Positions 34,539-43,325 of a DNA stretch of 64,000 nt are shown in pieces. The DNA comes from Bacteroidia bacterium (GTDB lineage: Bacteria; Bacteroidota; Bacteroidia; J057): NCBI GenBank assembly GCA_033391075.1, contig JAWPMV010000001.1:5022001-5086000 (forward strand). The letters run 5' to 3'. A program made the translations under genes and the position numbers. The notes under the pieces were generated by a model. That model searched no databases. It was given only the letters and a program-made list of their open reading frames with translations, and had not been told where the DNA came from. Positions within the stretch are counted from its first letter, which is position 1; every line of letters begins with the position of its first letter.

Positions 34539-35669
34539 ATGAATCTTCGCCTTCTTATACTTTTCCTCTTATTTCCTCTATTGACTAAGGCTCAGACTAC
34601 CTTAAATCAGGGTCTTCGGCACAATGGAATCAATCGGACCTATATCCTGTATATTCCTGCCTCTTATAGTGATCAGGAAGCCGTGCCTTTATTATTCAAC
34701 TTTCACGGATACACCAGTAATGCTAATGCTCAGATGGTGTATGGAGACTTCAGATCAATCTCCGACACTGCCGGTTTTATTATTGTTCATCCTCAGGGAA
34801 CGCTCGATGCAGAAGGAAAAACTCATTTCAATGTAGGTTGGGGAGGGAGCAATACCGATGATGTGGGATTTACTGATTTGTTGCTGGATAGTTTACTTGC
34901 AAATTATAATATTGATGAAAGCAGGGTGTATAGCACCGGCATGTCCAATGGAGGATATATGAGCTATTACCTGGCTTGTCAGTTGGGGGATCGAATAGCC
35001 GCAGTAGCTTCTGTTACCGGTTCGATGACCCCATTGCAGTATAATGGCTGTTCCCCAACACATCCTACTCCAGTCCTTCAGATTCACGGAACCCAGGACA
35101 ATGTCGTTCCCATCAATGGTGCGAACTGGACTCGTTCGATAGATGATGTCATACAGTATTGGGTAACTCATAATAATTGTGATGAAACTCCTGAAATAAG
35201 TGCGCTCCCCAATACCAATGCAACTGATCAAAGCACGGTCGAACATATTGTGTATAAAAATGGAGATAATGGGGTGCAGACCGAGTACTTTAAAGTTACG
35301 GGAGGCAGACATACCTGGCCCGGTAGTGCAATTCCCAGTACGGGTACCAATTATGATATAGATGCATCTGAAGAAGTCTGGAAGTTCTTTTCGCGCTACG
35401 ATATAAATGGGCTCCGATCTACGACCAGTAGTAAAGAACTCAATCCCTACCAGGTCAACATCTATCCCAATCCAGCCTCCACATTCCTGCTCATAACGAC
35501 AGATCATGCAGGTACAAAATCTTATCAATTGCTGGATGTATTGGGCAAAGAAAAATTCAGCGGTTCATTTAGTACAAATTCTTTTCAAATCAATCTATCT
35601 GCACTCACAAAAGGACTGTATTTCCTCAAAATAGGGAAACAGTACTATAAAATACTCAAGGAAAACTAA
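34539..35669 (+). CDS. T9SS-secreted PHB-depolymerase/feruloyl-esterase-like hydrolase
   Basis: 376 aa. Signal peptide (residues 1-18). The catalytic domain (20-290) is of the LpqC/CE1 type: LLFNFHGYTSNAN, the elbow STGMSNGGYMSYY (Ser about residue 134) and the late GGRHTWPG supplying His. The last 75 residues, from VNIYPNPAS, form a type A T9SS sorting domain ending GLYFLKIGKQYYKILKEN, so the enzyme is secreted or cell-surface bound. Family members de-esterify plant polysaccharide or cleave polyhydroxybutyrate; substrate not decided. Confidence 0.88.
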   Translation: MNLRLLILFLLFPLLTKAQTTLNQGLRHNGINRTYILYIPASYSDQEAVPLLFNFHGYTSNANAQMVYGDFRSISDTAGFIIVHPQGTLDAEGKTHFNVGWGGSNTDDVGFTDLLLDSLLANYNIDESRVYSTGMSNGGYMSYYLACQLGDRIAAVASVTGSMTPLQYNGCSPTHPTPVLQIHGTQDNVVPINGANWTRSIDDVIQYWVTHNNCDETPEISALPNTNATDQSTVEHIVYKNGDNGVQTEYFKVTGGRHTWPGSAIPSTGTNYDIDASEEVWKFFSRYDINGLRSTTSSKELNPYQVNIYPNPASTFLLITTDHAGTKSYQLLDVLGKEKFSGSFSTNSFQINLSALTKGLYFLKIGKQYYKILKEN

Positions 35670-35708
35670 CAGCCAATTGGCTAAGCTATCTATATAAAAA
35701 CAAAAACT

Positions 35709-36662
35709 ATGGCCCCCAAGATCCTGATCAGTTATCCATTATCTCCCGCCCGAATCGAAGCCCTGAATTCTCCTTATGCTGTCAAATGTGTCAGTGGGAA
35801 AAAAAGCATGTACGAGGAGGTTTGCGAAAAGATTTCTGACTTTGATGCCCTGCTTTGTATGGGGCATCAGGCAGATAAAAAATTGATGGATTTGGGAAAT
35901 AAACTGAAGGTCATTAGCAATTATGGCGTAGGCTATGACAATGTGGATGTTGCCTATGCAAAAGAGAAAGGAATCATGGTGAGTAACCTTCCGCGTTCTA
36001 CCTCTGCCCCTACAGCAAACATGGCGATTGGACTTATGTTGAGTCTTATGCTAAAGATCAGTTTGCATGATAGACTATTGCGAGAGGAAAAGCTGCCCAA
36101 ATGGGATTCACCCGCTTCCTATGGTAGTTCTCCGGGAGGGAAGCTCATGGGAATCATAGGCATGGGCAGGATAGGGAAAGAAATGGCTAAAAGAGCCCGT
36201 GCCCTGGATATGGAAATCTGTTATTACAAAAGGAATCGCATGAGTGCCGATGAAGAACAAAAACATGGAGCAATCTATCTCGAACTGGATGATTTGCTTC
36301 GCCAGTCAGATGTCGTTTCTCTCCATACTCCGCTAACTGAGAGTACTTTTCATTTGATTGGAAAGAGAGAAATTGATTTGATGAAAAGCACCGCCTTTCT
36401 CCTCAATACTGCAAGGGGAAGTGTAGTAGATAATGACGCTCTGATCAAAGCTTTGCAGGGAAATAAAATTGCAGGTGCAGGTCTGGACGTTTTCCCAAAT
36501 GAACCGGAAGTCCCTAAAGCTTATTTAAGTATGGACCATGTGGTACTAACGCCCCATGCGGGAACGGCTACCCATGAATCCCGCATGGACATGTTTAATG
36601 AAGCCTTTCAGAATGCTGTCGATCTTTTGGATGATAAGGAAATCGACGCCAGAGTAGTCTAG
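35709..36662 (+). CDS. D-isomer-specific 2-hydroxyacid dehydrogenase
   Basis: 317 aa, normal length. NAD(P)-binding Rossmann domain GIIGMGRIGKEMAKRARAL; catalytic Arg in LLNTARGSVVD, Glu in DVFPNEPEV and His in LTPHAGTAT form the canonical R/E/H triad. The C-terminal catalytic loop resembles glyoxylate/hydroxypyruvate reductases, but the acid reduced cannot be named. It runs alone on the plus strand; its stop codon abuts the stop of the convergent SDR gene with no spacer. Confidence 0.92.
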   Translation: MAPKILISYPLSPARIEALNSPYAVKCVSGKKSMYEEVCEKISDFDALLCMGHQADKKLMDLGNKLKVISNYGVGYDNVDVAYAKEKGIMVSNLPRSTSAPTANMAIGLMLSLMLKISLHDRLLREEKLPKWDSPASYGSSPGGKLMGIIGMGRIGKEMAKRARALDMEICYYKRNRMSADEEQKHGAIYLELDDLLRQSDVVSLHTPLTESTFHLIGKREIDLMKSTAFLLNTARGSVVDNDALIKALQGNKIAGAGLDVFPNEPEVPKAYLSMDHVVLTPHAGTATHESRMDMFNEAFQNAVDLLDDKEIDARVV

Positions 36663-37448
36663 CTATTTAGCTGTCCAGCCTCCATCAACGGTTACAACCG
36701 AGCCTACCATGTAGGAAGAGGCCTCACTGGATAAGAAAATAGCAGCGCCCTGAATTTCTTTCAGCTCTGCCCAACGCTCAACAGCCGTAGCTCCAATAAC
36801 AAATTTCTTATACTCAAGCGTATCCTTAAAGGGAATATTCATTTCCGTCAAAAAGGGTCCGGGACAAATCGCATTTACATTGATACCAAATGGTGCCAAC
36901 TCCAATCCTAAGGCTCGTGTCATTTGAATCACAGCTCCTTTGCTCGTCGCATAGGGGGTCCGATTGGCAAGTCCGACAAGACCGAGTGTACTTGAAATGT
37001 TGATGATTTTCCCACTTCCTGCATCTTTCATGCTGGGAGTAACAGCTCTCGATGCCAACCACATGCCATGAACATTGACATTCATTACCCGTTGAAATTC
37101 TTCTTCCTGCAATTCATCTATGGGCCCGCGAATATTGATCCCCGCATTATTTATGAGGACATCTATTCTCCCGAAATGATCCATAGCCTTTGCTGCCATA
37201 GCCTTCATATCCTCAGCTTTGCAGACATCTGCCGCAAATGCAATCGCTTCTGTCCCATAAGCTTCTTCGAGTGATTTAGCTGCGCGCTCACCTTCTTCCA
37301 GATTTCTATTCACCAACATAAGTTTGGCTCCTCCGGAAGCGAGACCAGCAGCCATCGCAAGTCCCAGACCTTTAGATCCACCTGTGATGATGGCTAGTTT
37401 GTCTGTAAGTGAAAATTGTTTGATACCAGGTAATTGGGCTACATTCAT
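36663..37448 (-). CDS. SDR-family dehydrogenase (gluconate 5-dehydrogenase-like)
   Basis: 261 aa. Cofactor motif TGGSKGLGLAMA, NNAGI and the catalytic Tyr-x-x-x-Lys in PYATSKGAVIQMTRAL; VDGGWTAK closes the chain. The KLAIITGGSKGLGL opening and GPFLTEMN segment are typical of gluconate 5-dehydrogenase/2-deoxy-D-gluconate 3-dehydrogenase-type SDRs. It lies 3 bp downstream of the isomerase/epimerase gene, so both belong to one catabolic unit for a sugar or sugar acid. Confidence 0.88.
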   Translation of the reverse strand: MNVAQLPGIKQFSLTDKLAIITGGSKGLGLAMAAGLASGGAKLMLVNRNLEEGERAAKSLEEAYGTEAIAFAADVCKAEDMKAMAAKAMDHFGRIDVLINNAGINIRGPIDELQEEEFQRVMNVNVHGMWLASRAVTPSMKDAGSGKIINISSTLGLVGLANRTPYATSKGAVIQMTRALGLELAPFGINVNAICPGPFLTEMNIPFKDTLEYKKFVIGATAVERWAELKEIQGAAIFLSSEASSYMVGSVVTVDGGWTAK

Positions 37449-37451
37449 CTT

Positions 37452-38279
37452 TTATAATCCTAATGCTTCTAAAAATTGATAACTCTTTCTAATACTTTGA
37501 AGAGGATGGGGACTAAAATCCTGTTCCACATATGCATGGGAAATCCCAATCGTTCTGGCCATTTCCAGGCTTCTTTTTATATCTAACACTCCATTTCCTA
37601 CTTCTAAAAATATCTCCGGCATATTCATAGCTGTTTCCAGGGTTTTAAAGTTAGGGGAAACACCAGCTTTGAGATCCTTGAGGTGCAGGAGTTTTATTCG
37701 ATCTCCATGCTTCTTCATAAATTCGATTGGATCCTTTCCTGCCACGGCCAGCCAAAATATATCCAGTTCAAAGGAAACCAGTTCCGGATCGGTATGATTG
37801 AGAAAGACCTCCATAGGAGAATAGCCTTCTAATGGTTCGAATTCAAAATTATGATGATGATAGCAGAAGTAAACGCCTTGCTTTCTACAAGCCTCCCCAC
37901 ATCGATTGAAAAGTTCAGCCAGTTTTTTATAATGATCCAGATTCCCTCTTTCCTGTGGTAACAACATCGGCATAACCAAATGCTTTACACCATATTGACT
38001 GGCTATATTTAGCTGCGATTGAAAGGAATCATCCTCCGGTTTTGGAATCCCATAGGCTTCCCATTGCCCGGTCAAAAAGGGGGGCATCACATGGCTACTA
38101 CTTACCGAAAGACCCAATTCCTTTAAGAGGCTAGCATATGCAGGAACAAGATGTATGCTGTGAAACTCGATTTCCTTATAGCCGATCTCTGCTACTTTCC
38201 TCAGACAGTTCCCCCCGTCCTCTTCAAAGGCATCTCGTAAAGTATAAAGTTGTAGGCCTATGTGTTCAAAATATGTCAT
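37452..38279 (-). CDS. Sugar phosphate isomerase/epimerase-like TIM-barrel protein
   Basis: 275 aa. AP-endonuclease-2-like barrel: IGLQLYTLRDAF, then EIGYKEIEFHSIHL, YFCYHHHNFEFEPL and SFELDIFWLAVAG with the metal-binding Glu/His/Asp residues, and LLHLKDLKAG near the C-terminus. Members epimerise or isomerise ketoses or inosose. Preceded by the sialate O-acetylesterase gene (10 bp) and followed by the SDR gene. Confidence 0.88.
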   Translation of the reverse strand: MTYFEHIGLQLYTLRDAFEEDGGNCLRKVAEIGYKEIEFHSIHLVPAYASLLKELGLSVSSSHVMPPFLTGQWEAYGIPKPEDDSFQSQLNIASQYGVKHLVMPMLLPQERGNLDHYKKLAELFNRCGEACRKQGVYFCYHHHNFEFEPLEGYSPMEVFLNHTDPELVSFELDIFWLAVAGKDPIEFMKKHGDRIKLLHLKDLKAGVSPNFKTLETAMNMPEIFLEVGNGVLDIKRSLEMARTIGISHAYVEQDFSPHPLQSIRKSYQFLEALGL

Positions 38280-38289
38280 GTGTCTTTTG

Positions 38290-39687
38290 CTACTTCAGCT
38301 TGATCTCCCAGTCATCTGTTCTAAAAGCCGAAGCGGGTAATCCCGCTCTGTTAAAGAGATTGGGTTCTGCCCTATTGCTAAATGCAAATCTCACCGCTTT
38401 TGGTGAACTTACCTTTGGAGAAGAAACCCATACCTTATCTCCTTTGATGCGAGCCTCCGCTTTATGGAAAACCTGGTCTTTACCTGCTATATAAAATTCT
38501 TTCAGCCTATCGCCTTTTTTCATCAATCCTCCCCCTACATGATCGAAAGAAAGTACAATAGACTTTTTCTTGATATCCATAGAAGTGTAAACCGGACCAC
38601 TATAGGTAACATCCGTTCTGCCATAGGTTTTTGCCAGGGCCCATAATGCTAATCTTTGGCCCACATCCTGTTTATTCTGGGGATGAATGTTTTTCAGATT
38701 TCCAATATCATTGGTAACGGCCATTCCTGTTTTCGGGACATTCAGCATGGTATAGAGCTGAGCATCTCGAACAACCGCTGCATCGATATTGAGTTCAGAA
38801 TTATAATTAAAAGGCGCGATTTGGGCGAAATAGAAAGGAAATTCTTTGCCCCACAGCTCTCTCCAACTCTTTATCATCAGTGGGAAGGATTTATAATAGG
38901 AAAAGGCATTGACTCGATTAGATTCTCCCTGATACCAAATAGCTCCAGCAATATCGAATTTTAGGAAAGGGTGTATCATCGCATTATAGCAAACCCCTGT
39001 TTCTTCCGGCCACCAGGGGACACGTTTTATTTTCTCTGCAGCGGAAACCAATTCAGCGTCTTTTTCCAATTGGTTTTTGGGAATCCAGGCTTCTACATTC
39101 GTTCCACCCCAATTGGTGTTGATCAAACCGATGGGGACTTCCAGGTCCTTATGCAATTTCTGCCCAAAGAAATAGGCCACGGAACTAAAGTTCTTCATCG
39201 TCTCCGGGGAACACTCTGCCCATTCTGCAGGGATATCGTCCTGGGGGTGCTCAGACTTACGCTTGGGTGCTGTAAAGAAGCGGATATTCGGAAAATTTGC
39301 TGCTGCTATTTCTTCTTCCGCATTATCCAGTCCCATCAAAGGAGTCCACTCCATATTTGACTGTCCGGAACAAATCCAGACTTCTCCTATCATGATATTT
39401 TTGAAACTCAGGTTTTCATGTCCGATGATGCTAATCTCATAAGGTCCACCTGCTTCAGGAGTTTCCAACTCAATCTCCCAATATCCCTGATCCGCTTTGA
39501 TACTGGTCTCTTTTTCGTCCCAACTTGTAAAGACTTTTAGGTCTTCATTGGTATTAGTAGTCCATCCCCAGAGTTTGGCAGTAGAATTTCTCTGCAGAAC
39601 CATATGGTCAGAAATGATGGAGGGGGTCCAGATCTTTGCCTGACACAGACTCCAGGAGAGTAATAATAGTAGTAGTGTTCGTTTCAT
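38290..39687 (-). CDS. Sialate O-acetylesterase-like SGNH hydrolase
   Basis: 465 aa from the ATG at 39687, which starts the signal peptide MKRTLLLLLLSWSLCQA; the in-frame region upstream overlaps the divergent gene. The SGNH nucleophile is in ICSGQSNMEW and the companion Gly/Asn block in LINTNWGGTNVEAW; the IWYQGESN segment and the AVTNDIGNLKNIHPQNK region carry the remaining catalytic Asp/His. Family 9-O-acetyl-sialic-acid esterases, or deacetylases of other polysaccharides. Probably the first gene of the unit with the isomerase and SDR. Confidence 0.88.
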   Translation of the reverse strand: MKRTLLLLLLSWSLCQAKIWTPSIISDHMVLQRNSTAKLWGWTTNTNEDLKVFTSWDEKETSIKADQGYWEIELETPEAGGPYEISIIGHENLSFKNIMIGEVWICSGQSNMEWTPLMGLDNAEEEIAAANFPNIRFFTAPKRKSEHPQDDIPAEWAECSPETMKNFSSVAYFFGQKLHKDLEVPIGLINTNWGGTNVEAWIPKNQLEKDAELVSAAEKIKRVPWWPEETGVCYNAMIHPFLKFDIAGAIWYQGESNRVNAFSYYKSFPLMIKSWRELWGKEFPFYFAQIAPFNYNSELNIDAAVVRDAQLYTMLNVPKTGMAVTNDIGNLKNIHPQNKQDVGQRLALWALAKTYGRTDVTYSGPVYTSMDIKKKSIVLSFDHVGGGLMKKGDRLKEFYIAGKDQVFHKAEARIKGDKVWVSSPKVSSPKAVRFAFSNRAEPNLFNRAGLPASAFRTDDWEIKLK

Positions 39688-39772
39688 GTGCAATTTTTGG
39701 AAATTTAAGCTTTCACAAGCGAAAAACAATAGCTGTCTTCTCAGGCAAATTAATGTGTATCTTTCTTTAGCT

Positions 39773-41146
39773 ATGAAAAAGCTCTCTACCAACATTGCAA
39801 GTCTTCAAGGCATATTAGGAAATCGACTGAAACTTGAAGAAGAAATCCGAAGCCTTCATGCAGAAGATATTTCCTGGCATCCGGCTTTGCTGCCGGATGC
39901 GGTTTGCTATCCTCAAGACACGGAGGAAGTAGCGGAGATTGTGAAAATATGTGCAAAACATAAGACTCCTATTGTGCCCTTTGGTGCGGGCACTTCTCTG
40001 GAAGGGCATATCATTCCTCAAAGAGGAGGCATCAGTCTCGATATGAGCCGAATGAATCAGGTACTTTCCATTAATCCTATTGATAAAGATTGTGTAGTTG
40101 AGGCAGGGGTAAAGAAATTGGTGCTAAATGAACAGCTTAAAAAGGAAGGGCTCTTTTTTGCAGCAGGCCCCAATATTGATGCAAGTCTGGGCGGGATAGC
40201 TGCTACTGCTGCCAGTGGCGCGAATGCGGTACGTTATGGGACGGCCAGAGAAAATATTCGAGCATTGAGAATCGTGACTGCCAAAGGGGAAATCATGGAT
40301 ACAGGCAGGCGAGTAAAAAAACATGCAGCCGGTTATGATTTGACTCATTTAATGATCGGTTCGGAGGGAACCCTGGGCATAATCACGGAAGTAACTGCCA
40401 TTCTTCATCCCATTCCACAACATGCAGCTGTGGCAGTTATATCATTTCCGAATATGGATGCAGCAATAGGGGCAGCATTGGCTTTGGGAAAAGAAGGCTT
40501 GCCATTGGCGATGCTTGAATTTATGGACGAGACTATACTGAAAATGGTCAACACCTATTGCCAAACGGATTATCCCTGCTTACCCAGCCTCTTTCTCGAA
40601 TTACATGGAGAAGAAGAAATGGTTGAGAATTATCAGGAAAAGATAGGCAAACTTAGCTCACAATTTGGAGGAAGTGGATTTAAATGGGGGACAGAAAGTC
40701 AGGATAAAGAAGAGTTATGGAAGGCTCGTTATAATGCCGCTTATGCGGCCAAAGATAGCCGTCCGGGTGGAGCCCTGATCCCAACTGATGTTTGTGTCCC
40801 TATTTCGATGCTGGCACAATGCATCCGAGAAATCAAGGAAGAGATACAGGACATCCCATTGACGCTTCCCTTTCTTGGACATGTAGGAGATGGGAATTTT
40901 CATATTACACCCTGCATCATGGAGGATGATCCCGCAGAAGTAAAATGGATGCAGGAACTCAATCATCGCCTTATCTGCAAAGCACAGGCCCTCGGGGGAA
41001 CCTGCACAGGCGAACATGGCATAGGAATCGGTAAGAAGGCATACCTGAAAGAGGAAGCTGGGCCGGTTGCTATTGCTATCATGAAAAGTATCAAAAAGGC
41101 CCTCGACCCGGATGACATTCTCAATCCCGGGAAGATTTTTGATTAA
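39773..41146 (+). CDS. FAD-linked oxidase (GlcD/D-lactate dehydrogenase-like)
   Basis: 457 aa from the ATG at 39773 (29 upstream in-frame codons have no family match). N-terminal FAD-binding domain of the p-cresol methylhydroxylase type: VPFGAGTSLEGHIIPQRGG, then GSEGTLGIITEVTAILHPIP. C-terminal FAD-linked oxidase domain: GHVGDGNFHITPC and GTCTGEHGIGIGKK. Acts on 2-hydroxy acids such as glycolate or D-lactate, passing electrons to quinone or a cytochrome. Divergent from the esterase operon. Confidence 0.93.
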   Translation: MKKLSTNIASLQGILGNRLKLEEEIRSLHAEDISWHPALLPDAVCYPQDTEEVAEIVKICAKHKTPIVPFGAGTSLEGHIIPQRGGISLDMSRMNQVLSINPIDKDCVVEAGVKKLVLNEQLKKEGLFFAAGPNIDASLGGIAATAASGANAVRYGTARENIRALRIVTAKGEIMDTGRRVKKHAAGYDLTHLMIGSEGTLGIITEVTAILHPIPQHAAVAVISFPNMDAAIGAALALGKEGLPLAMLEFMDETILKMVNTYCQTDYPCLPSLFLELHGEEEMVENYQEKIGKLSSQFGGSGFKWGTESQDKEELWKARYNAAYAAKDSRPGGALIPTDVCVPISMLAQCIREIKEEIQDIPLTLPFLGHVGDGNFHITPCIMEDDPAEVKWMQELNHRLICKAQALGGTCTGEHGIGIGKKAYLKEEAGPVAIAIMKSIKKALDPDDILNPGKIFD

Positions 41147-41160
41147 GATTGTATAGAGAC

Positions 41161-41281
41161 AGTCATCTCGAAGTTTGGAAATGTGTTGGACTGCGTGCTG
41201 AGAGATCGTGTATTGAAAGTCGGTAGAATACAAGATCCTTCGGCGCGCTGGAGTCAGACGATAGCCAGCCTCAGGATGACA
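41161..41281. repeat. REP-like intergenic palindrome
   Basis: Outer ends GTCATCTCGAAG (near 41162) and CTCAGGATGAC (to 41280) are approximate inverted repeats. An inner pair GATCGTGTATT (41204-41214) and AATACAAGATC (41227-41237) matches with one mismatch. Lies between the convergent FAD-oxidase and SDR genes, and is built on the same plan (GTCAT...ATGAC ends) as the element at 4470-4590, but differs in sequence. Confidence 0.6.
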
Positions 41282-41290
41282 GGGATTTGT

Positions 41291-42085
41291 TTACTCCACC
41301 ACCTTCAACCAACCACCATCGACATAATAAGTCGAGCCCACACAATAACTCGCTTTATCCGAGCACATAAAGACAAAGAAATTTGCGAGCTCTTCAGGGC
41401 TGGCAAATCGACCAATAGGCGTATTTTCTTTAGCAATATTGTCCAAATATTCTTTGGCCGTGATGCCTTGTTCTTCAGCTAGGGATTCTGCTGTATTCCA
41501 CCAATCCGGTGTCAGGATCAATCCTGGATTGATGGTATTGACCCGAATGTTCATGGGGATGCACTCATTGGCCAGGCATTTAGAAAACATAGATAAGGCA
41601 GCCTTGGTGGTATTGTATATGGGTTCATAGCCCAAAGGTTGCTTGGCACAAATAGAAGAATTATTCAGGATTACCCCTCCTCCTCGGGCATTCATCAAAG
41701 GCATCATAGCTCTGGATAATCGAACCGCTGCCATTACATGCAAATCCCAGAAGTATTGCCACTTTTCATCTTCTGCATCTATGATCTTTTCGTTAGTGCC
41801 TTTGCCGGCATTATTAATCAAAATATCAGCACCTCCAAATTCTGCCTGAACCGCCTCAACAAAAGCTGTAATATCGTCCATTTTTGCGACGTCGCAGGCT
41901 TTCGCCAACACCTTTACGCCATAGGTCGTACGAATTCCCTCTGCCTCCTTTTCCAATCGTTCTTCATTTCTAGCACATAAGGCTAAATGCACGCCTTCCG
42001 CGGCCAGTCCTTTAGCTACCGCCAAACCTATACCTACGCTGCCTCCGGTGATGACAGCGACTTTATCTTTGAGTAGTAGATCCAT
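41291..42085 (-). CDS. SDR-family oxidoreductase
   Basis: 264 aa. Rossmann motif ITGGSVGIGLAVAKGLAAEG, ILINNAGKGTN, and the catalytic Tyr-x-x-x-Lys in YNTTKAALSM with Ser in NNSSI; it ends YYVDGGWLKVVE. Resembles SDRs of sugar and hydroxy-acid metabolism but cannot be assigned further. Divides the FAD oxidase from the sialidase-like gene; 49 bp upstream of its start lies the stop of the sialidase-like gene, so co-transcription is possible. Confidence 0.9.
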   Translation of the reverse strand: MDLLLKDKVAVITGGSVGIGLAVAKGLAAEGVHLALCARNEERLEKEAEGIRTTYGVKVLAKACDVAKMDDITAFVEAVQAEFGGADILINNAGKGTNEKIIDAEDEKWQYFWDLHVMAAVRLSRAMMPLMNARGGGVILNNSSICAKQPLGYEPIYNTTKAALSMFSKCLANECIPMNIRVNTINPGLILTPDWWNTAESLAEEQGITAKEYLDNIAKENTPIGRFASPEELANFFVFMCSDKASYCVGSTYYVDGGWLKVVE

Positions 42086-42134
42086 GTATATTTTTTGCTT
42101 AAAATTAGATGAAGTCCCAATATAATTTTTTCCC

Positions 42135-43208
42135 TTAATCTACTGGCCAATTTCCATCCAGAATTGGCTTTGATTTCAATTCCCCTGGATCTAGTACTAC
42201 ATGCTTTACACGCTGTCTCTTCCAGGTATAGCTGATGTGCACTTTGCCATCTGCAGCCTGAATAACTGCAGGATAAGAATATTCCCCTTTCTCATTTTCC
42301 AGGACCGCTAAAGCTGACCAGGATTTTCCATCCTCGCTGATGGCTACATTCAAAGGGGAACGAGCTCCTCCCCATTTTCCCTTGGGGGTAGTCGTATGAT
42401 TATAAACCAGTAAATGCCTTCCGTCTTTTAAGGTTAGTGCATCTGTTCCACTATTCGGATTGGGTAGTCCGCTGGGTTCTAAATCCGACCAAGTATTTCC
42501 AGCATCATCTGACCAACTACTCAGGAGGATACCTTCTTTACTTCTACATAATATCTGTAGCTTATTTCCCCCATGTTTGAGGATACTGGGTTGAATAGCA
42601 TTGTAGGTTTTGCCATCATTTATAGGTTCAGATATTTCCCAACTTTCCCCAAAATCAGCAGTTCGTTCAAAGTGCACCCTCCATCCGTCATGCTCAGTAC
42701 TTGAAGGACATAACAAGACATCACCGATCAATTCTGGTTTATTTTTAACCGGGCCAATTCCCCCTTCCAGTTTTTTTGCTTCCGACCAATTCTTTCCTCC
42801 ATCTGAAGAACGTTTCATTTCGCCCCACCAGGTCGAAGGACTTGGGCCTACTTTATAAAACAGCAAAAGATCTCCATCAGGTACTTGAAACAAAACCGGA
42901 TTCCAGCAAGGATGACGACTTCCATCTTCCTGCACTCCATCAGCAATAGCACGCATCTCCGTCCAGCTTTCATCAGCCTTTCTGCTCATCCATATTTCGA
43001 CATCTTTGTTTTTCTCTTTTGTCCCTCCAAACCAAACGACCACCAGACCCTCTGGTGTTTCAGCAATACTGGAAGCATGGCATTCGGGAAAAGGAGCTGT
43101 TTCATATACAAATTCTGATTTAATCCCAGTTGTCAAAGGGACAGATATCTTATTTGAACATGAATAGCTGAGTAATAATAAGGCGAAGGCAGACAGTAGT
43201 AGTTTCAT
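42135..43208 (-). CDS. Sialidase-family (BNR-repeat) lipoprotein
   Basis: 357 aa. Lipobox LLSYSC (Cys about 17). Six-bladed propeller fold with Asp-box repeats: SSDGGKNWSE, TADFGESWEI, WSDDAGNTWSD and SEDGKSWSA. Also ECHASSIAETPEGLVVVWFGG and RHPCWNPVLF are seen in the BNR_2 sialidase-like family. The true sialidase Arg triad could not be verified by eye, so an alternative exo-glycosidase or binding role remains open. Its neighbourhood (O-acetylesterase, SDRs, isomerase) fits degradation of an acidic, acetylated glycan. Confidence 0.8.
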   Translation of the reverse strand: MKLLLSAFALLLLSYSCSNKISVPLTTGIKSEFVYETAPFPECHASSIAETPEGLVVVWFGGTKEKNKDVEIWMSRKADESWTEMRAIADGVQEDGSRHPCWNPVLFQVPDGDLLLFYKVGPSPSTWWGEMKRSSDGGKNWSEAKKLEGGIGPVKNKPELIGDVLLCPSSTEHDGWRVHFERTADFGESWEISEPINDGKTYNAIQPSILKHGGNKLQILCRSKEGILLSSWSDDAGNTWSDLEPSGLPNPNSGTDALTLKDGRHLLVYNHTTTPKGKWGGARSPLNVAISEDGKSWSALAVLENEKGEYSYPAVIQAADGKVHISYTWKRQRVKHVVLDPGELKSKPILDGNWPVD

Positions 43209-43325
43209 AAGTATTACAAGAGGTTTTCAACTTGCCGCAAGCATTTCTATATCTAATTTAGGAAAAAAGGGAAACATGATCTCCTCATACTCCAGCCAAG
43301 GCGATAATCTAGCTTTGAGATGGGC

